11,675 bases of DNA from an uncultured bacterium (GTDB lineage: Bacteria; Actinomycetota; Coriobacteriia; Coriobacteriales; Atopobiaceae). The first letter of the stretch is position 1. Every line of letters begins with the position of its first letter. Made by a program: the position numbers and the translations under genes. Shown piece by piece: positions 1 to 7,271 of the stretch. The stretch lies in assembly GCA_905214175.1 (NCBI GenBank), contig CAJMLD010000031.1, positions 1 to 11,675 of the forward strand, read 5' to 3'. The notes beneath the pieces were generated by a model. That model was not told where the DNA came from. It saw only the letters and a list, made by a program, of their open reading frames with translations, and did not search any database.

Positions 1-48
1 GCTACGTTGCCATTCTCTGCCGTGCGTCGGCTTCTCGCTTGTCTCGGG

Positions 49-54
49 TAGAAT
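49..54 (+). promoter_or_regulatory. Possible -10 element (TAGAAT) for the ACT-domain gene
   Basis: TAGAAT matches the sigma-70 -10 consensus at five of six bases and lies 40 bases before the GTG start at 95. The same hexamer occurs upstream of the S10 peptidase (5677) and phosphoglucomutase (9826) genes, which supports a shared promoter element. No good -35 box is visible at 16-18 bases upstream. TTGCCA at 7-12 is close to the -35 consensus but too far away. If this promoter is used, the ATG at 53 cannot be the start codon. Confidence 0.4.
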
Positions 55-94
55 GGGCTGCACAGCTCTAATTGGCTTCGACCAAGGAGGATTC

Positions 95-391
95 GTGCCC
101 ACCGCAGACGAGACAGACCAGAACCGCGCGATCATCACCGTCCTGGGTCATGACCGCCCGGGCATCGTTGCAGCAGTGTCCACCGAGCTCTCCGAGCGTT
201 CCGCCAACATCCTCGACATCTCGCAGACCATCCTCCAAGGCACGTTCACGATGACCATGCTCGTGGACCTGGCCGAGGTCAAGACAGACTTCTCCGAGCT
301 CAAGGGTGCTCTCGACGCGCTCTCGGAGCGCCTGGGTGTCCAGATTCGCATCCAGCGTGAGGAAGTCTTCCGTTACATGTACCGCCTGTAG
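95..391 (+). CDS. ACT-domain protein, UPF0237 family
   Basis: A 98-residue protein that is one ACT domain. The motif GHDRPGIVA at residues 18-26 is the typical first beta-strand and ligand loop. The C-terminal end FRYMYRL matches the closing segment of UPF0237 proteins, which are usually about 90 residues long. ACT domains usually bind amino acids or other small ligands and act as regulators; no ligand is known to me for this family. I chose GTG at 95 because AAGGAGG lies at 84-90, four bases upstream, and because the protein then starts close to the domain. An ATG at 53 would overlap a candidate -10 box and add residues unrelated to the family. The citrate synthase gene follows after 74 bases with no visible terminator, so co-transcription is likely. 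In other bacteria this family often sits next to a UPF0210/DUF711 (PFL-like) gene, which is absent here. Confidence 0.9.
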   Translation: MPTADETDQNRAIITVLGHDRPGIVAAVSTELSERSANILDISQTILQGTFTMTMLVDLAEVKTDFSELKGALDALSERLGVQIRIQREEVFRYMYRL

Positions 392-465
392 CTCTTCTCA
401 GCGCAAGCCAACGGTCTTCGGCGCGTCCGTCTCGTGGTGCGGGACGGCGGGAAAGGTGTTAGGCC

Positions 466-2001
466 ATGCCCCTCTTCAAGTCAAACCGCAGCAGGAATGC
501 TGCTCTTGGCCCCATCCTCTCGACGCTCGACACGTCTGCCATGACTCACGTGGCAGATGCCTACCCCATGCCCTCAAAGGCGCTCGGGCGCCCTGCTGTC
601 TCCGATGGCCTCTACAACGGCTACAAGGACGCCGACGTCCTGGACGGCGACCTCTACGGTCGATACGACGTGAAGCGCGGCCTGCGCAACGCCGACGGGT
701 CCGGCGTGCTCGTTGGTCTCACCACCATCTCGAACGTCCACGGCTACACCAAGGAGAACGGCGTGGTCGTGCCCGACAAGGGCGACCTCATCCTTCGCGG
801 CTACCACATCGAGGACCTAGTGGCGGGCCCGCAGAGCGAGGACCGCTTTGGCTACGAGGAGGTGGCGTACCTCGTTATCACGGGACACCTGCCCACCACC
901 GCCGAGCTGGATGACTTCCGCGCTCGCATCGACTCGCGCAGGCAGCTGCCCGACGGCTACCTCTCGATCTTCCCCCGTACCACCTACAGCCACTCGATCA
1001 TGAACGTGCTGCAGCGCGCGACGCTCTTGCTCTACGCCTTCGACCCCACGCCGGACGACACCTCGCCCGAGCACGAGATTGACGTGGCCCTCTCGCTGCT
1101 TGGCCGCTGGCCCCGCACGGCGGCCGTGGCGCATGCCGCGAGCGTGGCCGCCATGAACGAGGACCGCCTGGTGGTGCCGCCCGCCCGCGAGGGTTTCTCG
1201 ATGGCCGAGACGGTGCTCGACGTGCTCCGTGGCGACGAGGGCTTCACGCATGAAGAGGCCATGATGCTCGACGTGATGCTCATGCTCCACGTGGAGCACG
1301 GCGGCGGCAACAACTCCACCTTCACCACGCGCGTGCTCTCGTCCTCGGGGACCGATGCCTACTCTGCCTACGCGGCGGCGCTGGGCTCGCTCAAGGGTCC
1401 CAAGCACGGCGGCGCCAACTTCAAGGTTGGCCAGATGATCGACGACATTGGCTCCCATGTCGCGGATTGGTCCAACGACGACGAGGTGGCGGGCTATCTC
1501 GAGAAGATCGTCCGTGGCGAGGCCTTCGACCAGACCGGGCTCATCTACGGCCTGGGCCATGCGGTCTACACGCTCTCCGATCCCCGCGCGCAGCTGGTCA
1601 AGCGCTATGCGCGCAAGCTCGCACGCCAGAAGGGCACGGAGGAGAAGCTCAACCTCATCGAGAGCATCGAGCGCCTGGGTCCCGAGGTCATGCGCGACGT
1701 CAGGGGCACCAAGAAGCCGCTCTGCGCGAACATCGACATGTACACTGGCTTCGTCTACTCCATGCTGGGCGTCCCCAAGGATCTCTACACGCCCATCTTC
1801 GCCATGGCGCGCGTCGCTGGATGGGCGGCGCACCGCATGGAGGAGCTCTACGGCGCGGGTCGCATCATTCGGCCGGCCTATCGCTCGGTCTTCGACATGT
1901 GCGACTACGTGCCGCTGGCGGAGCGCGACGCTGCCGCTGCGGGGGAGGATGCGGCGGACGAGAAGGACGCCGGCGCGGAGGGCGCGGCAGATGCCCGGTA
2001 G
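466..2001 (+). CDS. gltA: Citrate synthase
   Basis: A 511-residue citrate synthase, condensing oxaloacetate and acetyl-CoA to citrate in the cytoplasm. In anaerobes of this kind it probably feeds 2-oxoglutarate and glutamate synthesis rather than a full TCA cycle (inference). Family motifs appear in order: HVEHGGGNNSTF at 275-286, GPKHGGAN with the active-site histidine H314, GLGHAVY with H365, and NIDMYTG with the catalytic aspartate D424. Substrate-binding arginines are likely around residues 469-473 (RPAYR). The protein is longer than the usual 370-450 residues because of about 70 extra N-terminal residues and an Ala/Asp/Glu-rich tail from about residue 484. The ATG at 466 has a modest AAAGG ribosome site at 453-457. 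A later ATG at 541 is possible but would remove 25 residues and lacks a better site. The sequence cannot exclude 2-methylcitrate synthase activity. The stop overlaps the next gene. Confidence 0.93.
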   Translation: MPLFKSNRSRNAALGPILSTLDTSAMTHVADAYPMPSKALGRPAVSDGLYNGYKDADVLDGDLYGRYDVKRGLRNADGSGVLVGLTTISNVHGYTKENGVVVPDKGDLILRGYHIEDLVAGPQSEDRFGYEEVAYLVITGHLPTTAELDDFRARIDSRRQLPDGYLSIFPRTTYSHSIMNVLQRATLLLYAFDPTPDDTSPEHEIDVALSLLGRWPRTAAVAHAASVAAMNEDRLVVPPAREGFSMAETVLDVLRGDEGFTHEEAMMLDVMLMLHVEHGGGNNSTFTTRVLSSSGTDAYSAYAAALGSLKGPKHGGANFKVGQMIDDIGSHVADWSNDDEVAGYLEKIVRGEAFDQTGLIYGLGHAVYTLSDPRAQLVKRYARKLARQKGTEEKLNLIESIERLGPEVMRDVRGTKKPLCANIDMYTGFVYSMLGVPKDLYTPIFAMARVAGWAAHRMEELYGAGRIIRPAYRSVFDMCDYVPLAERDAAAAGEDAADEKDAGAEGAADAR

Positions 2002-2890
2002 CGACGAGCGCGTTGCAGCGTCAGGCAGCGCCGCGTCGGAAGGTCGCGTGCGTCCGCGTATTGTCTTCTCGGACATGGACGACACCTTCCTCGCACCAGA
2101 CAAGTCGCTGCTGCCACGCAACATGGCCATGCTCGACCGCCTGGCAGAGGAGGGCATCGAGTTTGTGCCCTGTACGGGGCGCGCCTGGCACGCCATCCCG
2201 CCTGAGGTGCGCTGCCATCCGGCAACACGTTACGGCGTGCCCTCGGACGGTTCTGTGGTGATTGAGGCTGCGTCCGAGAAGGTCCTTCTCGACCAGAGCC
2301 TGGGCGCCGAGCGGGCGCTGGCGTTGCTCTCGCGCGTGCGCGGGCTTCTCGACCGCATGACCTTCGAGGTCTTCGCCGACGGGCGCGTGCTCACCGATCG
2401 CGCCAGCTGGGAGCGCATTGGGAGCCTGGGACTCTCGGCGACGCAGACCGCCTACATGCGTGCGTCGCGCACGCTGGTGGACAAGCCTCTCGAGCGCGTG
2501 ATTTGCGATGCGCACACGGTTGAGCGCGTGGGCATGTGCTGGGGCGTGGGCACCGGGACAGGCGAGGTGGCCTCCGCGGCGCGTCTGGCCGTCGAGCAGG
2601 ACCCCACGCTGCGGCATACGGGCTCCTACGGGAGTGCCATCGAGGTGGTAGACGCGCGGGCGTCGAAGGGCTCGGCGCTGGCGTGGCTCTGCGATGAGCT
2701 GGGCATTGCGCGCGAGCAGAGCGTGGCGTTTGGGGACTCGCCCAACGACCTCGAGATGATTCACGCGGCGGGTGACGGCGTGGCCGTGGGCAACGCATGC
2801 GGGGCTCTTCTCGCCGAGGCGGACCACGTGACGGAGACAAACGCCGAGAGTGGTTTCGCGACGTATCTGGAGGGGCTTCTCGCACGCTGA
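1991..2890 (+). CDS. Cof-type HAD-superfamily hydrolase (subfamily IIB phosphatase)
   Basis: A 299-residue cytoplasmic phosphatase of the haloacid dehalogenase superfamily, probably acting on small phosphorylated metabolites; the substrate cannot be read from sequence. All four catalytic motifs are present: motif I DMDDT with nucleophile D28 and acid/base D30, motif II CTGR with T62, motif III lysine K226 in ASKGSAL, and motif IV GDSPND with D249 and D253. The long insert between motifs II and III is the C2 cap that defines subfamily IIB. The ATG at 1991 lies inside the citrate synthase gene, overlapping its last 11 bases. It has a strong GGAGG site at 1978-1982 with an eight-base spacer, so translation is probably coupled to citrate synthase. 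A GTG at 2048 would also be in frame and would remove a low-complexity 19-residue leader. Downstream lies a tandem repeat with a terminator. Confidence 0.9.
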   Translation: MPGSDERVAASGSAASEGRVRPRIVFSDMDDTFLAPDKSLLPRNMAMLDRLAEEGIEFVPCTGRAWHAIPPEVRCHPATRYGVPSDGSVVIEAASEKVLLDQSLGAERALALLSRVRGLLDRMTFEVFADGRVLTDRASWERIGSLGLSATQTAYMRASRTLVDKPLERVICDAHTVERVGMCWGVGTGTGEVASAARLAVEQDPTLRHTGSYGSAIEVVDARASKGSALAWLCDELGIAREQSVAFGDSPNDLEMIHAAGDGVAVGNACGALLAEADHVTETNAESGFATYLEGLLAR

Positions 2891-3030
2891 CGCCATAGGG
2901 CGACTTTTGGCAGCAAATGCGTACGAAACCCCTGCTGTGGCGTCAACCCGGCGCCACAGGGCGCATTCCCGCAGCAACTCCATACGAAACCGCGGCTCCG
3001 GCGTCGTTTTGGCGCCAGAGCCGCGGTTTT
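2891..3030. repeat. Imperfect 61-bp tandem repeat, two copies plus a partial third
   Basis: The copies start with CGCCATAGGG at 2891, CGCCACAGGG at 2952 and CGCCAGAG at 3013, exactly 61 bases apart. By hand alignment the first two full copies agree at 43 of 61 positions. The most conserved blocks are the start, CAGCAA, TACGAAACC and GGCGTC. Each copy boundary forms a hairpin, because GGCG near the end of one unit pairs with CGCC at the start of the next. The first stem is 2935-2942 with 2952-2959 and the second is the terminator at 2987-3029. The loops differ strongly (TCAACCCGG and TCGTTTTGG) while the stems are kept. The block fills almost the whole gap between the convergent HAD and kup genes. 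I see no coding sequence in it. Confidence 0.75.
2987..3029. terminator. Bidirectional hairpin terminator between the HAD hydrolase and kup genes
   Basis: The arms 2987-3003 and 3013-3029 pair over 17 positions with a single mismatch around a nine-base loop. The stem is very GC-rich (CCGCGGCTC core). On the plus strand the 3' arm ends in a run of four T (3027-3030). On the minus strand the corresponding end is GGTTTCG, with three T. The position between two convergent genes fits a shared intrinsic terminator. It is formed by the second and third copies of the 61-bp repeat. Confidence 0.8.
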
Positions 3031-3060
3031 GTCGTGCGTGGATACCGCCGTCGTGCGGGG

Positions 3061-5391
3061 TTACTTGCCGTCGGCCTCGCCTTGCTCGCTGGCCTTCTCC
3101 TCGGCAACCTTCACGGCGTACTCGAGCTCCTCTTCCTCCTCGGAGTCCTCGTCGTCGCCGTCGTCGATGCGCAGCGGCTTGAAGCTTGCCGTGTCGCCGC
3201 CAACCAGGGTCTTCTCGGCGTCGCTTGCGTTCTCCTCGCGCTCGTTGTGCATCGAGGCGGAGAAGATGTCCTCGTCTTCGGAGTCCTCGTCCTTTGCCGC
3301 GGGCTTTGCCTCGACCTTCTTGGGCGCCGCTGCCAGCACGGCGTTTGCATCGATCGGGATGCGCGTGAGCTTGTGCTGGCGCTTTGCCTTTGCGAACAGC
3401 GGCACGTACTCGAAGATCACCGAGGAGTTCTCAAGGCCGTACCAGCGCATAGGCGTGCCGCACAGGCGACGGATGAAGTACTTTGCCTCGATGGTGCGCG
3501 CGTCGGTCCCCGAGATGTCCGTCTCGGGCGAGAGGACCTTGCGAATCAGGCAGAAGCGGAAGTCGCCCACGATGCTGTGCTTGCGGTAGATCGAGTACTT
3601 GTGGTTCTGCGGGGCAAGCTGGTCGTGCTCCACCAAGTCCTCGACGATCTGGTAGAGGTAGGTGTTCACGCGCTGGTTCACGCGGAAGCCCAGGCGCAGC
3701 TGCACCTTGAACAGGAAGTCCGTGTCAAAGGTGTTAACCATGTACTCGTGGGTGTAGGGCTCGTCGGTCACCTGGACGTTGAGGAAGTAGTACGCCCTCG
3801 CGCGCTTGGGGCGCTTGTCCAGAATCGAGTAGAGAATGTCGCGGTCAAGCTTGTCGAGCGACGAATCGTTGGTGAGAAAGACCAGGTTGTCGGCAAGCAG
3901 CGGGTAGGACTCGTCGTGCGAGAGGTCGAAGAGCTGGTCGAGGTACTCGCGAACCGGCAGGTAGACGGACTGCGTACGCTCGATGGCCGTGCCGCGGCGC
4001 CAGATATACATGACCAGGAACAGCACGGTGGCGAGAAGCACGGTGACGTAGCCGCCGTGGAAGAACTTGGTGAGGCTCGAGAAGAAGAACATGAGTTCGA
4101 TGGCGCCAAAGAAGACGAGGAACACCACGGCTGCGGCTGGCTTGCGACGAATGCGCGAGAGGTACGTGAACAGCAGAATCGTGGTCATGAGCATGGTGCA
4201 GGTGATGGCCAGGCCGTAGGCGGCCTCCATGTGCTCGGAGCTCTGGAACAGCAGGACAACGCCCATGCAGCCGATCCACATGATGTTGTTGACCAGCGGA
4301 ATGTAGATCTGTCCGCGCGTCTCGGAGGGGTAGTTGATCTTCATGTGGGGCATGAGGTCAAGGCGAATGGCCTCGGAGACAATGGAGTAGGAGCCCGTGA
4401 TGAGGGCCTGCGAGGCGATGATTGCCGCGAAGGTGGAGAGAACCACGGCGAAGACGCGGAACTCCTCGGGGAGCATCTGGAAGAAGGGGTTGAGGTCGGG
4501 GATGGCGGCAAGCTCGGCGCTGCCGTGGTTGGCGATGATCCAGGCGCCCTGGCCCAGGTAGTTGAGGATGAGGCAGAGCTTTACGAACGGCCAGGAGACG
4601 TAGATGTTCGCCTTGCCCACGTGTCCCATGTCGGAGTAGAGGGCTTCGGCGCCGGTGGTGCACAGGAAGACGTTGCCCAGCACCATGAGGCCTGCCGCGT
4701 TGAGGTTGTGGTCAAAGAGGAACATGATGCCGCGCAGTGGGTTGAGCGCGCGGAAGACGTTGAGGTCAAGCCCCACGTTGAGAAGGCCGGTGATGCCCAG
4801 GAAGAGGAACCACACGGTCATGACCGGGCCAAACGCCTTGCCGATGGTTGAGGTTCCCGCCTTCTGCATGGCAAAGAGGATGCAGAGGATAACAAGGGTG
4901 ATCCCAACCACGATGGCCTGGTTGTCTCCGATGATGTTGAAGAAGAAGTCGATGGTGCGCAGGCCCTCGATGGCGGTGGTCACGGTGACGGCAGGCGTGA
5001 GGATGCCGTCGGCGAGAAGGGCGGCGCCGCCGATCATGGCGGGGATGATGAGCCACTTGCCGCAGCGCCTGACGAGGCTGTACAGCGCGAAGATGCCGCC
5101 CTCGTTGTGGTTGTCGGCCTTCATGGCCACCAGCACGTACTTCACCGTGGTGATGAGCGTGATGGTCCAGATGAGCAGCGACAGCGCGCCGAGAACCACG
5201 TCCTCGCCCATGGTCCCGAGGCCGCCGTTGCCGGTCATGATGGCCTTGAGGGTGTACATGGGGCTGGTGCCGATGTCGCCGTACACGACGCCCAGCGTTA
5301 CGAGGACCATGCCTGCCGAGAGGGGGATGCCGCCCTTTCTTACGGGCTTCTTTGCTCGCTTGGGTGCGGCCGGTGCGTTGGATGTAACCAT
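3061..5391 (-). CDS. kup: KUP-family potassium uptake transporter
   Basis: A 776-residue KUP/HAK/KT transporter, which takes up potassium across the cytoplasmic membrane, probably with protons. The family signature GVVYGDIGTSPMYTLK covers residues 34-49 in the first membrane helix (G38, D39, G41, T42). It is followed by DNHNEGGIFALYSLVR and ALLADGILTPAVTVTTAIEGL, both strongly conserved in the family. Hydrophobic segments run to about residue 463, consistent with twelve helices. The rest is a large soluble C-terminal domain. From residue 701 it ends in a charged tail with two acidic clusters (DEDSEDED at 701-708 and a second near 743-757). The ATG at 5391 gives a normal short cytoplasmic leader before helix 1, with GGAG four bases upstream. 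An in-frame GTG at 5463 would add 24 atypical residues, and its AAGGAG is only one base away, so I reject it. The gene is monocistronic and divergent from the S10 peptidase. Confidence 0.93.
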   Translation of the reverse strand: MVTSNAPAAPKRAKKPVRKGGIPLSAGMVLVTLGVVYGDIGTSPMYTLKAIMTGNGGLGTMGEDVVLGALSLLIWTITLITTVKYVLVAMKADNHNEGGIFALYSLVRRCGKWLIIPAMIGGAALLADGILTPAVTVTTAIEGLRTIDFFFNIIGDNQAIVVGITLVILCILFAMQKAGTSTIGKAFGPVMTVWFLFLGITGLLNVGLDLNVFRALNPLRGIMFLFDHNLNAAGLMVLGNVFLCTTGAEALYSDMGHVGKANIYVSWPFVKLCLILNYLGQGAWIIANHGSAELAAIPDLNPFFQMLPEEFRVFAVVLSTFAAIIASQALITGSYSIVSEAIRLDLMPHMKINYPSETRGQIYIPLVNNIMWIGCMGVVLLFQSSEHMEAAYGLAITCTMLMTTILLFTYLSRIRRKPAAAVVFLVFFGAIELMFFFSSLTKFFHGGYVTVLLATVLFLVMYIWRRGTAIERTQSVYLPVREYLDQLFDLSHDESYPLLADNLVFLTNDSSLDKLDRDILYSILDKRPKRARAYYFLNVQVTDEPYTHEYMVNTFDTDFLFKVQLRLGFRVNQRVNTYLYQIVEDLVEHDQLAPQNHKYSIYRKHSIVGDFRFCLIRKVLSPETDISGTDARTIEAKYFIRRLCGTPMRWYGLENSSVIFEYVPLFAKAKRQHKLTRIPIDANAVLAAAPKKVEAKPAAKDEDSEDEDIFSASMHNEREENASDAEKTLVGGDTASFKPLRIDDGDDEDSEEEEELEYAVKVAEEKASEQGEADGK

Positions 5392-5458
5392 GACGCTCCA
5401 ATTTCCGTGGGTTCTACCTGCGAATCCCTGGTTATTCCAAATACAAATCGTTGAATAT

Positions 5459-5487
5459 AGCACTCTCCTTAAAGAAAGGTGAGTGCT
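5459..5487. promoter_or_regulatory. Large inverted repeat upstream of kup, CIRCE-like half-sites
   Basis: Arms 5459-5470 and 5476-5487 pair at 11 of 12 positions around a five-base loop. The outer parts read TAGCACTC and GAGTGCTT, close to the half-sites of the HrcA operator CIRCE (TTAGCACTC-N9-GAGTGCTAA), but the gap is 15 bases instead of 9. On the kup strand the element would lie just after a candidate promoter and in the 5' untranslated region. The hairpin's 3' arm contains AAGGAG. It could be a repressor operator or an RNA hairpin. It is not followed by a T-run on either strand, so a simple terminator is unlikely. Confidence 0.6.
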
Positions 5488-5501
5488 TCACTCTTCCGAC
5501 A

Positions 5502-5507
5502 AGTATA
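5502..5507 (-). promoter_or_regulatory. Possible -10 element (TATACT) for kup
   Basis: On the minus strand TATACT matches the -10 consensus at five of six bases and lies about 110 bases before the kup ATG. It would start transcription near 5495, just ahead of the inverted repeat at 5459-5487. No convincing -35 box is seen, so this is tentative. Confidence 0.35.
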
Positions 5508-5676
5508 TGCAGTTGGGAGGCGGTTTGCCTGCGGCTTCCCTGAGCGCCGCCGAAGGCTGACAGCGCGCTGATGTTTGGCGAGTCGGGTAGCGGTCGTCGG
5601 CGGCGGAGGGGCGGTCCCTGCGGCTGGCGTGTCTCCCCGCGGACTTTCGTCTTTCGCGGCATCCGGCGTAGTTGCG

Positions 5677-5682
5677 TAGAAT
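5677..5682 (+). promoter_or_regulatory. Possible -10 element (TAGAAT) for the S10 peptidase gene
   Basis: The hexamer TAGAAT lies 71 bases before the ATG at 5754 and is identical to the candidates at 49 and 9826. The flanks GCG before and GG after resemble the site at 49 slightly. No clear -35 box is visible at the expected distance. Confidence 0.4.
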
Positions 5683-5753
5683 GGAATGCGTTGGCTATTT
5701 TCTCGGCGGGGTTCGTGTGACCTGGTCGGGGTTCCACAAGGGAAGGGGTTCAC

Positions 5754-7271
5754 ATGGCAGACGAGAATGCGCAGGCGTCCCAGGCGGCGGCTGCGTCCGA
5801 GGCGCCGCGTCGTCCGTACGAGGGCGTGCCGGCAAACGTGGTGAGGAGCGTGCCCGATCCGGCAAGCGCGCGCCTCTCGTGGACAGACGGCGAGCGGACC
5901 ATCGACTACGTGTCCACTGCCTCCCACCTCGACGTTCGCGACGATTCGGGACGCCTTGAGGGCAAGATGTTCTCGCTCTCGTACGTCCAGGTGGACGAGG
6001 AGGGCCAGCCTAACGCTGCCCGTCCGGTGACCTTTGCCTACAACGGCGGTCCAGGGTCGTCTTCGGTGCCCATCAACTTTGGCGGCATTGGGCCCCGCCG
6101 CGTCCAGACGGATGGCACCAACCACCTTGCGGCCTCCGCGCAGGTGGCCGACAACCCCCACACGCTGCTCAAGGACTCCGACCTCGTGTTTCTCGACGCG
6201 CTGGGCACCGGCTGGTCCGTGGTTGCCGACGACTGCGACCCCGCGACGGTCTTCTCGGTGGACGGCGACGCGGACGCCTTTGCCCGCGCGATCATGGACT
6301 GGCTCGAGAAGAACCACCGCTGGTCAAGCCCCATCTACCTCTTTGGCGAGTCCTACGGCACCTTTAGGAACGCCGTGCTCATGAGGCTTCTGGGCGAGAG
6401 GTCCGTCAAGCTCACCGGCGTTGTGATGCTCTCGGCCATCTGGGACTGGGTGCAGACGCTTCCCGGCGAGGACCTGTACTACCTGGGCATGATGCCCACG
6501 TATGCCGCCGCGGCGCAGTTCTTTGGCCGCGCGGGCGAGGGCGTGGACCCCGATGAGTGGTTTGACCGCGCGATGGACTTTGCCGACGGCACGCTGGCGC
6601 CGGCGCTTCTCCGCGGCGACCGCCTGGGCGCCGAGCGCGAGCGCGACGTGGCGCGCGAGCTCTCGCAGTTCGTGGGCCTGCCCGTCGAATTCTTGGTGAG
6701 GCACCACCTGCGTGTGGAGCTCACGGAGTTCCGTCGCGAGCTGCTGCGCGACGAGGGGCGCGTGTGCGGCCGCCTGGACATGCGCTTCTGCGCCGACGAG
6801 CCGTCGCCCATGCAGGCAAGCTTCGACTGGCTGGGCGGCGAGGACGCCGCCGACGACGCCGTGGAAGGCAACTGGACCAACGCGTTCCGGGCGTTCTGCG
6901 CGGACGAGCTGGGCTATCAGGGTCCCTCGGTCTACCTGGGTCAGAACTGGGAGCGCGTGGGCCACAAGTGGATCTGGCAGCACGAGGTCCCCGGCACGGG
7001 CGAGAAGGTCGGTGCGCCCAACGTGACCGGCGACGTGGCGCTTGCGCTGCGCCGCAACCCCACCATGAAGCTTGCCATCATCGGCGGCCGTTATGACGCG
7101 GCGACCACGTTCTGGAACGTGCGGCACGACCTGAGCTGCCAGTTCCTCTCGCCCGCGCTTAAGGAGCGCGTGACGTGGCTGCGGTACGGCTGCGGGCACA
7201 TGGCCTACGTGGACGAGCCCACGCTTGCCGCCATGGACCGCGACCTCCACGAGTTCTACGAGAAGGCATGA
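5754..7271 (+). CDS. Serine carboxypeptidase-like peptidase, family S10
   Basis: A 505-residue alpha/beta-hydrolase peptidase of MEROPS family S10, expected to remove C-terminal residues from peptides. NGGPGSSS starting at N97 is the S10 oxyanion/substrate-recognition loop. GESYG contains the nucleophile S200. The other triad members are most likely D448 in GGRYDAATTFWN and H482 in GCGHMAY, both at the spacing usual in the family. There is no signal peptide or membrane helix: the N-terminus is acidic and Ala-rich. The enzyme is therefore predicted to be cytoplasmic, unlike the well-known vacuolar and secreted eukaryotic members. The start has AAGGGG at 5743-5748 with a five-base spacer. The TGA stop is part of a perfect palindrome. 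The gene stands alone between divergent kup and the convergent rRNA methyltransferase gene, so its context gives no substrate clue. Confidence 0.92.
   Translation: MADENAQASQAAAASEAPRRPYEGVPANVVRSVPDPASARLSWTDGERTIDYVSTASHLDVRDDSGRLEGKMFSLSYVQVDEEGQPNAARPVTFAYNGGPGSSSVPINFGGIGPRRVQTDGTNHLAASAQVADNPHTLLKDSDLVFLDALGTGWSVVADDCDPATVFSVDGDADAFARAIMDWLEKNHRWSSPIYLFGESYGTFRNAVLMRLLGERSVKLTGVVMLSAIWDWVQTLPGEDLYYLGMMPTYAAAAQFFGRAGEGVDPDEWFDRAMDFADGTLAPALLRGDRLGAERERDVARELSQFVGLPVEFLVRHHLRVELTEFRRELLRDEGRVCGRLDMRFCADEPSPMQASFDWLGGEDAADDAVEGNWTNAFRAFCADELGYQGPSVYLGQNWERVGHKWIWQHEVPGTGEKVGAPNVTGDVALALRRNPTMKLAIIGGRYDAATTFWNVRHDLSCQFLSPALKERVTWLRYGCGHMAYVDEPTLAAMDRDLHEFYEKA

Larger units (their letters stand above)
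5488..5753. other. Divergent intergenic region between kup and the S10 peptidase gene
   Basis: This GC-rich stretch separates two divergent genes and should hold both promoters. Apart from the -10 candidates at 5502-5507 (minus) and 5677-5682 (plus), I see only short GC-rich self-complementary pieces. No reading frame with a ribosome site and recognisable protein is present. I looked for a c-di-AMP (ydaO) riboswitch, which often precedes potassium transporter genes, and did not find its conserved blocks. Confidence 0.5.

Noticed and set aside
1448..1990. Upstream extension of the HAD hydrolase frame inside citrate synthase
   Set aside because: The translation is Ser/Arg-rich shadow sequence, and the ATG at 1991 has a strong GGAGG site and starts just before the HAD fold.
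817..2196. Long open frame on the minus strand opposite citrate synthase
   Set aside because: It mirrors the GC-rich codon pattern of the real gene, has no ribosome site and its protein is a His/Arg/Ala-rich sequence with no recognisable domain.
2917..4851. 644-codon open frame opposite kup
   Set aside because: The opposite strand encodes a full KUP transporter with all family motifs. This frame gives a Val/Glu/His-rich product typical of antisense readings.
5392..5753. c-di-AMP (ydaO-type) riboswitch upstream of kup
   Set aside because: Such riboswitches often control potassium transporters. A stretch resembling GCCGAC is present, but the other conserved blocks are absent on the kup strand. 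CGAAGGCTGACAGC at 5551-5564 is on the wrong strand.
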